From: an uncultured Eubacteriales bacterium
GTDB taxonomy: Bacteria; Bacillota; Clostridia; Christensenellales; Christensenellaceae
Direction: 5' to 3'
Assembly (NCBI GenBank): GCA_900545085.1
Contig: UQXU01000087.1
Coordinates: 1-7,764, forward strand
Length of the DNA: 7,764 nt
Shown here: positions 1 to 6,485 of the stretch, piece by piece
Numbering within the stretch: the stretch's first letter is position 1
Layout: the number at the start of each line of letters is the position of its first letter
Notes under the pieces: model-generated
The model's input: the letters and a program-made list of their open reading frames with translations, nothing else
What the model was told of the DNA's origin: nothing
Database searches by the model: none
Program-made: the position numbers and the translations under genes

Positions 1-140
1 TTAATTGTCAATGATTTTGCGTAATATGTGCATAATTCAAATGAAAACAGACTTCGTAATAATAGTTCTTCGCTAGCAATGGTATGAAAGTTTTACAGAA
101 TCTTTTTTCAAAAGATCTAAATATCGCAGTTTATATCAGC

Positions 141-167
141 TTGCAGCGTTTATTATTAGTATATAAG
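141..167 (+). promoter_or_regulatory. weak candidate promoter for pyc
   Basis: A TTGCAG hexamer (141-146) and a TATAAG hexamer (162-167) are separated by 15 bases, which is short of the usual 17. The -10 box matches the consensus at five of six positions, but the -35 at only three. If used, the leader would be about 50 bases long. The same stretch can form an imperfect stem, AGCTTGC (138-144) with GCAAAGCT (170-177) with one bulged A, whose meaning is unclear. The rest of 1-225 is AT-rich with no gene or recognisable riboswitch. The real promoter may lie elsewhere in this leader or upstream of the window. Confidence 0.2.
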
Positions 168-208
168 CCGCAAAGCTGTGTCAATTAGATGTGTTTATAC
201 ACTTTTTT

Positions 209-215
209 GGAGGAG
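209..215 (+). promoter_or_regulatory. ribosome binding site fixing the pyc start at 226
   Basis: GGAGGAG lies 10 bases before ATG 226. The reading frame is open further upstream to a GTG at 178, but that codon has no Shine-Dalgarno and this ribosome site would fall inside the coding sequence. The protein from ATG 226 begins MKKKEIKKVLVANRGEIA, the usual N-terminus of the biotin carboxylase domain. Confidence 0.85.
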
Positions 216-225
216 ATATAACAAA

Positions 226-3200
226 ATGAAAAAGAAGGAGATCAAGAAGGTACTGGTCGCCAACAGAGGCGAGATTGCAGTGCGTATTCTGAGAGCCTGC
301 CATGATTTAGGCCTGAATACGGTTGCGATATACTCTAAGGAGGATATCCTAGGCGGATTCCGTACTAAGGCTGATGAGTCTTATATGGTAGGCGAGTCGC
401 TCTCTCCGCTCGGCGCGTATCTTGCAATTGATGAAATCGTTGCACTCGCTAAAAAACGCGGCGTTGATGCAATACACCCCGGCTATGGCTTCCTCTCCGA
501 GAATGCCGACTTTGCACGTGCGTGCGAAAAGAATGACATTATCTTTATCGGACCGCCTTCCGATGTTCTTAGCAAAATGGGTGATAAGCTCAGCGCAAAA
601 GAATTGGCGGATAAATGCGGCGTTCCGACTATCCCGGGCAGCCGTGAACCTTTGAAGAACACGCAGGACGCTATTGAAAGAGCTAACAGCTATGGATATC
701 CTGTCATTCTTAAAGCAGCAGCAGGCGGCGGCGGACGCGGTATGCGCGCGTGCTACAATGATGAGGAAGTAGCTACTAATTTCGATCTAGTTACAGAAGA
801 AGCGCGAAAGGCTTTTGGCAATGACGCTATCTTCATGGAGAAGTTCCTTGTAGAGCCTAAGCACATTGAAGTTCAGGTTCTGGCTGATGAATATGGCAAT
901 GTAGTTCATCTCTACGAGCGCGACTGCTCTTTGCAGAGACGCTATCAGAAAGTAATAGAATATACGCCCGCGTTTTCTCTGCCTGAGCATGTCCTGAGCA
1001 AACTGCGTGAAGAAGCGGTTAAAATTGCAAAAGAAGTCGGCTATGTCAGCGTAGGCACAGTTGAATTCCTTGTGGACAAAGACTACAATCATTACTTCAT
1101 AGAGATGAATCCGCGTATTCAGGTTGAGCATACTGTTACGGAAGTCGTTACAGGTATTGACCTTGTTCGCGCTCAGATTCTGGTAGCTTCCGGCGAACCT
1201 CTGAGCAATCCGGTAATAGGCATCAATTCGCAGGATGACATTACAACTCGTGGTTTTGCGCTTCAGTGCCGTGTTACAACAGAGGATCCTGAAAACAATT
1301 TCGCTCCTGATACCGGTAAGATAACAGCGTACAGAAGCGGCGGCGGCAACGGCATACGTCTGGACGGCGGAAATATATACTCAGGTTCCGTAATATCGCC
1401 TTATTACGATAGTTTGCTGGTTAAGATTACGTGCTACGATTCGACATTCCCGGGGGTAGTGCGCAAGGCGCGCAGAGCTTTAACGGAGATGCGTGTACGC
1501 GGTGTCAAGACCAACATTGCATTCTTGGGTAAGATTCTCCAGAATCCTGTATTCCTGGAAGGTAAGTGTCATACTAAATTCATTGACGAAACTCCTGAGC
1601 TTTTCCATCTGCATGATTCTCAGGACAGAGCAAACAAGATGCTCAAATATATCGGCAACATTGTTGTCAACGATCCGACGGCAGGTGCAAAGCTTTATGA
1701 TACTCCCAGATTTGTTACTCTGGAGGATGAGCCGCCCAAGCCGGGTCTCAAACAAATGCTGGATGAAAAAGGCCCCGAGGCTGTCAGCAAATGGGTAGTA
1801 GATCAAAAGAAACTGCTTATCACAGATACAACCATGCGCGATGCACATCAGTCTCTGTTGGCTACTCGTGTTCGTACTAGAGACATGGTCAAGGGAAGCG
1901 AAGCTATGGCTCAGATTATGCATAACTGCTTCTCGCTGGAAATGTGGGGCGGCGCTACATTTGATGTTGCGTACCGTTTCCTGTACGAAGATCCGTGGGA
2001 GAGACTGGATTGGCTCCGTCAGAATATTCCGAACATTCCTTTCCAGATGCTCCTCAGAGGCGCAAATGCAGTAGGTTATAAGAATTATCCTGATAACCTC
2101 ATTAAGTCTTTTGTTCGTGAGTCTGCACGCAGCGGCATCGACGTATTCCGCGTGTTTGATTCTTTGAACTGGATACCGGGTATGGAGATTGCTCTGGAAG
2201 AAGCTGCTAGCTGCAACAAGATTGCAGAAGCTACGATCTGCTACACAGGCGATATCCTTGATCCCAAGCGCGACAAATACACGCTTAACTACTATGTAAA
2301 CATGGCTAAAGAGCTGCGTAAGCGCGGCGCTCATATGATTGCCATTAAGGATATGTCAGGCCTGCTTAAGCCTTATGCTGCTGCTAAGCTTGTAAAAGCT
2401 CTGAAGAACGAAGTAGACTGCCCGATACACCTGCATACACACGATACCAGCGGCAACCAGGTTGCAGCTTATCTGATGGCGGCTGAAGCGGGCGTAGATA
2501 TTGTAGACTGCGCAGTCTCCAGCATGTCCTCTCTGACAAGCCAGCCGTCTATCAATTCTATACAGACAGCTCTGGCAGGTACGGAGCGCGACCCCGGATT
2601 CGATATTGAGAAGCTTGAGCGTCTCAGTGAGTACTGGGAAGATGTTCGTAAGCGTTATGATGTATTTGAGTCTGACCTCAAAGCTCCGTTCACAGAGATC
2701 TATCGCTATGAGATCCCCGGCGGTCAGTATTCAAACCTCCGTCCGCAGGTAGAGAGTTTGGGTCTCGGACATAGATTTGATGAAGTGCGTGAGATGTTCC
2801 GCACGGTAAACGATATGCTTGGCGATATTGTTAAAGTTACACCATCGTCTAAGATGGTCGGAGACCTCGCTATATTCATGGTGCAGAATGATTTAACACC
2901 TGAAAATATCGTAGAACGCGGTGAGACTCTTGCATTCCCTGATTCAGTAGTGAGCTACTTTGAAGGCATGATGGGTCAGCCTGCTTGGGGATTCCCGAAA
3001 GACATTCAGCGTGTGGTACTGAAAGGAAAAGAACCTATCACATGCCGCCCGGGCGAGCTGCTTGAGCCTGCTGATTTTGATGCAGCTGAAGCGCATCTCA
3101 AGCAATTTATTGAAGAACCGACTCACCGTGACGTTATCAGTTATCTGCTCTATCCGAAGGTAGTGGAGGACTTCTTCCGCAAACGCGAAGAATACGGCTA

Positions 3201-3663
3201 TATCACACGTCTCGGAAGCCATGTATTCTTCCACGGTCTCGCAGTAGGTGAAACAAACAAGGTAAATATCGAAGACGGTAAGACCTTAGTTATCAAGTAC
3301 CTTGGTCTGGGTGATGTAAACGACGAGGGTATGCGTACTGTAAACTTTGAGCTGAACGGTATACGCCGTGACATTCAGGTTCGCGACAACTCTATGAGCG
3401 AGTCTTTCGTTCCCACTCGTCTTGCAGATGCGACAATTCCGGGTGAGGTTGGCACGTCCATCCCCGGTGCTGTAAGCAAGGTAAATGTCAAGGTCGGCGA
3501 TGAGGTTGCTGTAAATGACGTAATTGCGGTTATTGAAGCAATGAAGATGGAAACCAGCGTAGTTGCGCCGATTGCAGGTAAAATCAAAGAAGTTCTCGTC
3601 AATCCCGGTCAAACGGTTAAGTCAGGTGAGCTGCTAATCGTTATTGAGGGCGAAGAAGAATAG
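226..3663 (+). CDS. pyc: pyruvate carboxylase, single-chain, biotin-dependent
   Basis: This 1145-residue cytoplasmic enzyme carboxylates pyruvate to oxaloacetate using ATP and bicarbonate, an anaplerotic reaction; the family acts as a homotetramer. Domain order is canonical. Biotin carboxylase covers about 5-455, with an ATP-grasp glycine loop GGGGRGMR at 167-174 and catalytic-site residues E293, N295 and R297 in EMNPRIQVEHTVTE. The carboxyltransferase barrel covers about 530-800. It has R538, D539 and Q542 in TTMRDAHQ, the lysine that is carbamylated in the family at K708, metal ligands H737 and H739 in HLHTH, and T872 in VTPSSKMVGD. By motif and constant offset these match Rhizobium etli D549, K718, H747, H749 and T882. 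The biotinyl domain starts near 1074, with K1107 in EAMKMET, 38 residues from the end. Length is normal and no catalytic residue is missing. It appears to be transcribed alone, with a terminator directly after it. No biotin ligase gene is nearby. Confidence 0.98.
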   Translation: MKKKEIKKVLVANRGEIAVRILRACHDLGLNTVAIYSKEDILGGFRTKADESYMVGESLSPLGAYLAIDEIVALAKKRGVDAIHPGYGFLSENADFARACEKNDIIFIGPPSDVLSKMGDKLSAKELADKCGVPTIPGSREPLKNTQDAIERANSYGYPVILKAAAGGGGRGMRACYNDEEVATNFDLVTEEARKAFGNDAIFMEKFLVEPKHIEVQVLADEYGNVVHLYERDCSLQRRYQKVIEYTPAFSLPEHVLSKLREEAVKIAKEVGYVSVGTVEFLVDKDYNHYFIEMNPRIQVEHTVTEVVTGIDLVRAQILVASGEPLSNPVIGINSQDDITTRGFALQCRVTTEDPENNFAPDTGKITAYRSGGGNGIRLDGGNIYSGSVISPYYDSLLVKITCYDSTFPGVVRKARRALTEMRVRGVKTNIAFLGKILQNPVFLEGKCHTKFIDETPELFHLHDSQDRANKMLKYIGNIVVNDPTAGAKLYDTPRFVTLEDEPPKPGLKQMLDEKGPEAVSKWVVDQKKLLITDTTMRDAHQSLLATRVRTRDMVKGSEAMAQIMHNCFSLEMWGGATFDVAYRFLYEDPWERLDWLRQNIPNIPFQMLLRGANAVGYKNYPDNLIKSFVRESARSGIDVFRVFDSLNWIPGMEIALEEAASCNKIAEATICYTGDILDPKRDKYTLNYYVNMAKELRKRGAHMIAIKDMSGLLKPYAAAKLVKALKNEVDCPIHLHTHDTSGNQVAAYLMAAEAGVDIVDCAVSSMSSLTSQPSINSIQTALAGTERDPGFDIEKLERLSEYWEDVRKRYDVFESDLKAPFTEIYRYEIPGGQYSNLRPQVESLGLGHRFDEVREMFRTVNDMLGDIVKVTPSSKMVGDLAIFMVQNDLTPENIVERGETLAFPDSVVSYFEGMMGQPAWGFPKDIQRVVLKGKEPITCRPGELLEPADFDAAEAHLKQFIEEPTHRDVISYLLYPKVVEDFFRKREEYGYITRLGSHVFFHGLAVGETNKVNIEDGKTLVIKYLGLGDVNDEGMRTVNFELNGIRRDIQVRDNSMSESFVPTRLADATIPGEVGTSIPGAVSKVNVKVGDEVAVNDVIAVIEAMKMETSVVAPIAGKIKEVLVNPGQTVKSGELLIVIEGEEE

Positions 3664-3680
3664 AACTAAATAATAAAACT

Positions 3681-3715
3681 GCACTCCCGTTTGTTATTTG
3701 CGGGAGTGCTCGTTT
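3681..3715 (+). terminator. intrinsic terminator of pyc
   Basis: GCACTCCCG (3681-3689) pairs perfectly with CGGGAGTGC (3701-3709) around an 11-base loop. It starts 17 bases after the pyc stop codon. The following T-rich stretch (TCGTTTATATA) is interrupted, so termination may be less than complete. No U-tract is present on the other strand side. Confidence 0.8.
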
Positions 3716-3727
3716 ATATAATCTGAT

Positions 3728-3756
3728 TTGCGGCTTATTCACAGATATGGTATAAT
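3728..3756 (+). promoter_or_regulatory. extended -10 promoter of the small membrane protein/acetyltransferase unit
   Basis: A perfect TATAAT (3751-3756) is preceded by TGG, giving the extended -10 motif TGnTATAAT. A poor -35 candidate, TTGCGG (3728-3733), lies 17 bases upstream, as is common for extended -10 promoters. Predicted transcription starts near 3763, about 26 bases before ATG 3789. The promoter lies just after the pyc terminator, so this unit is probably transcribed independently of pyc. Confidence 0.7.
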
Positions 3757-3764
3757 CTATACCA
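3748..3764. promoter_or_regulatory. palindromic operator-like site over the -10 box
   Basis: TGGTATA (3748-3754) and TATACCA (3758-3764) are perfect inverted repeats around ATC. The 17-base site contains the entire extended -10 element and reaches the predicted start of transcription. A repressor bound here would block RNA polymerase directly. No regulator gene is visible in the window. Because TATAAT is itself AT-rich and half-symmetric, part of the symmetry could be chance. Confidence 0.45.
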
Positions 3765-3776
3765 GAATGCGCAAGC

Positions 3777-3785
3777 GGGGGTGAT
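3777..3785 (+). promoter_or_regulatory. ribosome binding site of the 69-residue membrane protein
   Basis: GGGGGTGAT matches the extended anti-Shine-Dalgarno complement GGAGGTGAT at eight of nine positions, and ends three bases before ATG 3789. This is strong support that the short reading frame is translated. Confidence 0.8.
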
Positions 3786-3788
3786 GTA

Positions 3789-3998
3789 ATGCGTAAGGTT
3801 ATAATTTCAATTGGTTTTATTTTGGCAGCAATATGCTTGATAGTTAATATGGTGTTTCGTTCTTTGGGGTATACGAATATTGCCAATGTATTGATAGTGG
3901 CAGGCGCTGTACTACTTATAATTTCCATAGTGATAATGGCGATTATGTCTAAAAAATCTAATGCGGATGTTATGCACGACAATATTGATCAGGATTAA
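3789..3998 (+). CDS. small two-helix membrane protein, unknown function
   Basis: A 69-residue protein that I do not recognise as a named family. It has two predicted membrane segments, about residues 4-22 and 32-53. They are joined by a short loop containing R24 and followed by a polar tail (SKKSNADVMHDNIDQD) with two lysines right after the second helix. Both ends therefore probably face the cytoplasm. There is no cleavable signal or lipobox. It has its own extended -10 promoter and a very strong ribosome site, so it is very likely a real gene despite its size. Its stop codon is one base before the acetyltransferase ATG, which suggests cotranscription and translational coupling. Whether the two proteins work together cannot be told from sequence. 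Confidence 0.75.
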   Translation: MRKVIISIGFILAAICLIVNMVFRSLGYTNIANVLIVAGAVLLIISIVIMAIMSKKSNADVMHDNIDQD

Positions 3999-3999
3999 A

Positions 4000-4593
4000 A
4001 TGAAAAAAATAGATAATATAAAAAGAGTTCTTGCTTGTGCAAAAAAGGAAAATATACGCCCGGCAGGGATTAACGATGTAAAAAGTATATTAGAGATATA
4101 CAGACCTTATGTAGAAAATACCGTATATACTTTTGAGTATGAAGTGCCAATATATGAAGAATTTATAAAAAGGTTTGAAGAACATGTCAACTTCTGTCCT
4201 TGGTTAGTTTACGAGTGCGATGGCGAAGTTTTAGGATATGCTTATGGCGGTAAAGCCTTTTCCCGCGCGGCATATCAATGGTGTGCTGAAGTTTCAATCT
4301 ATCTGAAAGAAGATGTACAGAAACGCGGTATAGGTCCTAAGCTGTACGCTGTTCTGGAAAATATTATGGAACTACAGGGATATAAAATTTTTTATGCTAT
4401 AATTACGTCGAGTAATTTGAGTTCTATAAAGTTTCATGAAAGATTGGGATATATGACAATAGCTGTGTTTCCTGAATGCGGTTTTAAATTCGGCGACTGG
4501 CATGGCGTAACATGGATGGAAAAAAGAGTCGGAAAAAATGAAAAACCGAATGAAGCTCCACTTGCATGGAGTGAGTTTATTAATAATATATAA
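4000..4593 (+). CDS. GNAT N-acetyltransferase, phosphinothricin/YncA-like
   Basis: A 197-residue cytoplasmic acetyl-CoA-dependent acetyltransferase. Family hallmarks are in order. IRPAGINDVKSILEIYRPYVENT (about 19-41) and the following TFEYEVP match the PAT signature. PWLVYECDGEVLGYAYGG (67-84) is the central strand pair. RAAYQWCAEVSIYL (89-102) leads into the acetyl-CoA pyrophosphate loop QKRGIG (107-112), which fits Q/RxxGxG. SSNLSSIKFHERLGY (137-151) and the tail FKFGDWHGVTWMEK complete the fold. Characterised relatives acetylate phosphinothricin, methionine sulfoximine or methionine sulfone; the substrate here is not determinable. About 18 lysine-rich residues precede the usual family N-terminus. 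I chose ATG 4000 because AGGA sits five bases upstream and the start follows the previous stop by one base. An in-frame ATG at 3961 lacks a ribosome site and would overlap the upstream gene by 38 bases. Confidence 0.9.
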   Translation: MKKIDNIKRVLACAKKENIRPAGINDVKSILEIYRPYVENTVYTFEYEVPIYEEFIKRFEEHVNFCPWLVYECDGEVLGYAYGGKAFSRAAYQWCAEVSIYLKEDVQKRGIGPKLYAVLENIMELQGYKIFYAIITSSNLSSIKFHERLGYMTIAVFPECGFKFGDWHGVTWMEKRVGKNEKPNEAPLAWSEFINNI

Positions 4594-4605
4594 ATTTGAT
4601 GTGTT

Positions 4606-4645
4606 AAAAAACGTTTTGAGTTGTATGATTCTAAACGTTTTTTTA
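4606..4645 (+). terminator. AT-rich hairpin terminator after the acetyltransferase
   Basis: AAAAAACGTTT (4606-4616) pairs perfectly with AAACGTTTTTT (4633-4643) around a 16-base loop, and the right arm runs into a T-tract. It starts 13 bases after the stop codon. Only two GC pairs support the stem, so it may be leaky. A second weak A/T hairpin, AAAAACAA (4699-4706) with TTGTTTTT (4714-4721), lies further down and could act as a backup. Confidence 0.6.
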
Positions 4646-4719
4646 TTCTTGAAATCATCTTAATTAAAGCAGGTGTTTAGATTCAATATATTTCAGCTAA
4701 AAACAATATAATTTTGTTT

Positions 4720-4774
4720 TTTACATGTATTTAAAATGTATAAGATTTCATATTTTACATTTAATATATATAAT
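4720..4774 (+). promoter_or_regulatory. alkaline phosphatase promoter with possible PhoP boxes
   Basis: A perfect TATAAT (4769-4774) predicts a start near 4781, but no good -35 hexamer lies at the right distance. Upstream, TTTACA (4720-4725), TTAAAA (4731-4736) and TTTACA (4754-4759) recur at about 11-base multiples (offsets 0, 11 and 34); the expected box near 4742 is degenerate. In Bacillus subtilis, PhoP binds TTAACA-like repeats with roughly 11-base periodicity between about -60 and -20 of phosphate-starvation promoters. The positions here, about -61 to -22, agree. The region is very AT-rich, so chance matches are likely and the PhoP assignment is an inference supported mainly by the downstream gene. 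Confidence 0.4.
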
Positions 4775-4775
4775 A

Positions 4776-4799
4776 TCTATGCGGCAATAGCTGCATAGA
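4776..4799 (+). other. hairpin at the start of the phosphatase leader
   Basis: TCTATGCGGC (4776-4785) pairs with GCTGCATAGA (4790-4799) around an AATA tetraloop. All ten positions pair, including one G-U. It begins two bases after the -10 box and ends nine bases before the ribosome site. It could be a 5' mRNA-stabilising stem if transcription starts at its base, or a DNA-level operator spanning the start point. It is not a terminator, as no U-tract follows. Confidence 0.5.
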
Positions 4800-4807
4800 C
4801 ATTATAT

Positions 4808-4816
4808 AAGGAGGAG
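4808..4816 (+). promoter_or_regulatory. ribosome binding site of alkaline phosphatase
   Basis: AAGGAGGAG contains the full AAGGAGG consensus, which ends eight bases before ATG 4823. It fixes the start just before a lipoprotein signal peptide. Confidence 0.9.
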
Positions 4817-4822
4817 CAATTT

Positions 4823-6397
4823 ATGAAGAGATTTATTTCTCTGGTGTTGGTATGTGCTGCACTTACTCTTGCTTTTGCTGGATGCGGGCAAAGCTCGGCT
4901 GAGGAGAGCAGCAGTACAAATCAAACAAGCGCTGAGGTTAGTACTCAAAGCACACAGCTTTCTGAAAAATCCAGTCAGCTTAAATATGTGTTCTTATTTA
5001 TAGGTGACGGCATGAGCTATCCTCAGATTCAGGCTACAGCAGATTATCTTGGCGCTATTAAAGATGATGATTACATGAAAGCGGAGCCAAGCCTGGAGGA
5101 CAACGAAGGCGCCGTTTTAGACGGTCCGTCCGCACTTAACTTTATGAACTTTGAGGTTGCAGGTTCTGCTGTAACATATGACAGCAACAGTTTTTGCCCG
5201 GATTCTGCATCTACAGCGACGTCCATTTCCACAGGTCATAAAACATATTCAGGCACAATAAATATGGACGAGACAGCAACTCAGAAATATGAGACAATTA
5301 CTGAAAAAGTGCATGAGCAGCTTGGCTGGAAGGTAGGCGTTATTTCATCTGTTAACCTAAATCATGCTACGCCTGCAGCTTTTTATGCTCATCAGGCTAG
5401 CAGAAACAATTACTATGATATTGGTCTTGAACTGATAGAGTCCGGATTTGAGTATTTCGCAGGCGGTGGCTTAAAGAACGTTACCGGAGATGACGAAGCA
5501 AATCCTCAAGAGGATTTATATAAACTGGCTGAGGATGCGGGATATAAGGTGTCAAAAGACAATGAGAGCAATAAAGCCGTAACGGCTGATGACGGCAAGG
5601 TTATTCTCATAGACGAGAACTTGGCAGACTCAGATGCAATGGCTTATGAATTGGATCGCGGCGAGGATATGATGTCGCTTGCCGATTATGTAGAAAAAGG
5701 CATTGAAGTGTTAAATAACGACACTGGTTTCTTCATGATGTGTGAAGGCGGAAAAATTGACTGGGCATGTCACGCAAACGATGCAGCAACAACAATCAAT
5801 GATACTTCGGCATTCGCAGATGGTGTGCAGGTTGCTATAGATTTTGCCAAAGAGCATCCGGATGAAACGCTTATCGTAGTAACGGGCGATCATGAGACAG
5901 GTGGCTTAACGATCGGTTTTGCCGGCACAGACTACGATACATATCTCAGTCTGCTTGAAAATCAGAAGATTTCATTTACACAGTATGACGAACAGTTTGT
6001 TGCGAAATATAAAGAAGAAAAAACAGATTTTGATACAGTCTTAAAAGACATTGAGGAACAGTTTGGCTTGAAAGCCTCCGGCGATGCTGACGATAAAATG
6101 GTCTTGACAGACTATGAGCTCAACAGGCTGAAGGCGGCGTATGATAAGAGCGTTAACGAAACGGCTACTTCTGATTACGATCAGGAAGAGTATGTACTCT
6201 ATGGAGAATATGAGCCGCTGTCAGTTACCATAACTCACATAATAAATAACAAAGCAGGTGTGGACTTTACTTCTTATTCTCACACAGGCTTGCCGGTAGG
6301 AGTTTTTGCTGACGGTGTAAACGCTGAGAACTTTGGCGGTTATTATGATAACACTGAGATATATGAAAAATTTGCAGATATTCTCAATGTAAAGTAA
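4823..6397 (+). CDS. phoA: alkaline phosphatase, lipoprotein, PhoA family
   Basis: A 524-residue phosphomonoesterase expected to act outside the membrane, releasing phosphate from organic esters. Residues 1-20 form a signal peptide ending in AFAG before C21. This is a lipobox with an atypical F at -3, so C21 is probably the lipidated residue. A Ser/Thr/Gln/Glu-rich linker spans 22-53. The catalytic set is complete: D62 in FIGDGMS, nucleophile S128 in PDSAS, T183 in NHATPAAF, R194 in ASRNNYY, E308, D313 and H317 in EGGKIDWACH, D356 and H357 in TGDHETGG, and H487 in SHTG. These correspond to Escherichia coli D51, S102, T155, R166, E322, D327, H331, D369, H370 and H412. H181 and W314 replace E. 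coli D153 and K328, as in many Gram-positive enzymes. A charged insert of about 90 residues (375-465) separates H357 from H487, as in the crown region of the family. The symbol is by family, not proven orthology. Confidence 0.95.
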   Translation: MKRFISLVLVCAALTLAFAGCGQSSAEESSSTNQTSAEVSTQSTQLSEKSSQLKYVFLFIGDGMSYPQIQATADYLGAIKDDDYMKAEPSLEDNEGAVLDGPSALNFMNFEVAGSAVTYDSNSFCPDSASTATSISTGHKTYSGTINMDETATQKYETITEKVHEQLGWKVGVISSVNLNHATPAAFYAHQASRNNYYDIGLELIESGFEYFAGGGLKNVTGDDEANPQEDLYKLAEDAGYKVSKDNESNKAVTADDGKVILIDENLADSDAMAYELDRGEDMMSLADYVEKGIEVLNNDTGFFMMCEGGKIDWACHANDAATTINDTSAFADGVQVAIDFAKEHPDETLIVVTGDHETGGLTIGFAGTDYDTYLSLLENQKISFTQYDEQFVAKYKEEKTDFDTVLKDIEEQFGLKASGDADDKMVLTDYELNRLKAAYDKSVNETATSDYDQEEYVLYGEYEPLSVTITHIINNKAGVDFTSYSHTGLPVGVFADGVNAENFGGYYDNTEIYEKFADILNVK

Positions 6398-6425
6398 TAT
6401 TGGTATAGCAAATAACAATACGAGA

Positions 6426-6456
6426 AGTGCCCTCCGAGTATTTGCCGGAGGGCACT
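6426..6456 (+). terminator. strong GC hairpin after phoA without a U-tract
   Basis: AGTGCCCTCCG (6426-6436) and CGGAGGGCACT (6446-6456) form a perfect 11-base-pair stem with a nine-base loop. It starts 29 bases after the phosphatase stop. The sequence that follows (GTTCAAATATAAC) has no run of T, so it may be a partial terminator, a pause site or a 3' mRNA-protecting stem that lets some transcripts continue into the YibE/F gene 29 bases on. Confidence 0.6.
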
Positions 6457-6470
6457 GTTCAAATATAACA

Positions 6471-6480
6471 AAGGGGGGAA
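6471..6480 (+). promoter_or_regulatory. ribosome binding site suggesting a CTG start at 6486
   Basis: AAGGGGGGAA is a clear purine-rich ribosome site that ends five bases before an in-frame CTG (6486). The first in-frame ATG (6531) is 50 bases away and has no Shine-Dalgarno of its own. There is no ATG, GTG or TTG in this frame between the in-frame stop at 6390-6392 and 6531. Confidence 0.6.
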
Positions 6481-6485
6481 TATTT

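Noticed and set aside
1..177. Riboswitch or T-box upstream of pyc
   Set aside because: No conserved riboswitch core, specifier loop or terminator/antiterminator pair is seen. Only one imperfect bulged stem is present.
178..225. Upstream GTG start for pyc giving 16 more residues
   Set aside because: There is no ribosome site for GTG 178, whereas ATG 226 has GGAGGAG at good spacing. The extra residues do not look like the family N-terminus.
1480..2334. A 284-codon open frame on the minus strand inside pyc
   Set aside because: It lies antisense to the conserved carboxyltransferase part of a complete pyc gene. Its translation is cysteine- and histidine-rich with no recognisable domain. Long antisense frames are common in genes with this codon bias.
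3375..3982. Minus-strand open frames across the pyc 3' end and the small membrane gene
   Set aside because: They run through the pyc biotinyl domain, the terminator and the well-supported small gene. They have no ribosome site and low-complexity hydrophobic or Thr-rich translations.
3961..3999. Longer start for the acetyltransferase at ATG 3961
   Set aside because: It would overlap the small membrane gene by 38 bases, has no ribosome site and adds 13 non-family residues. ATG 4000 has AGGA at five bases.
4594..4822. A hidden small gene or RNA gene between the acetyltransferase and phoA
   Set aside because: I found no open frame with a ribosome site. The region is accounted for by AT-rich hairpins, promoter elements and the leader stem.
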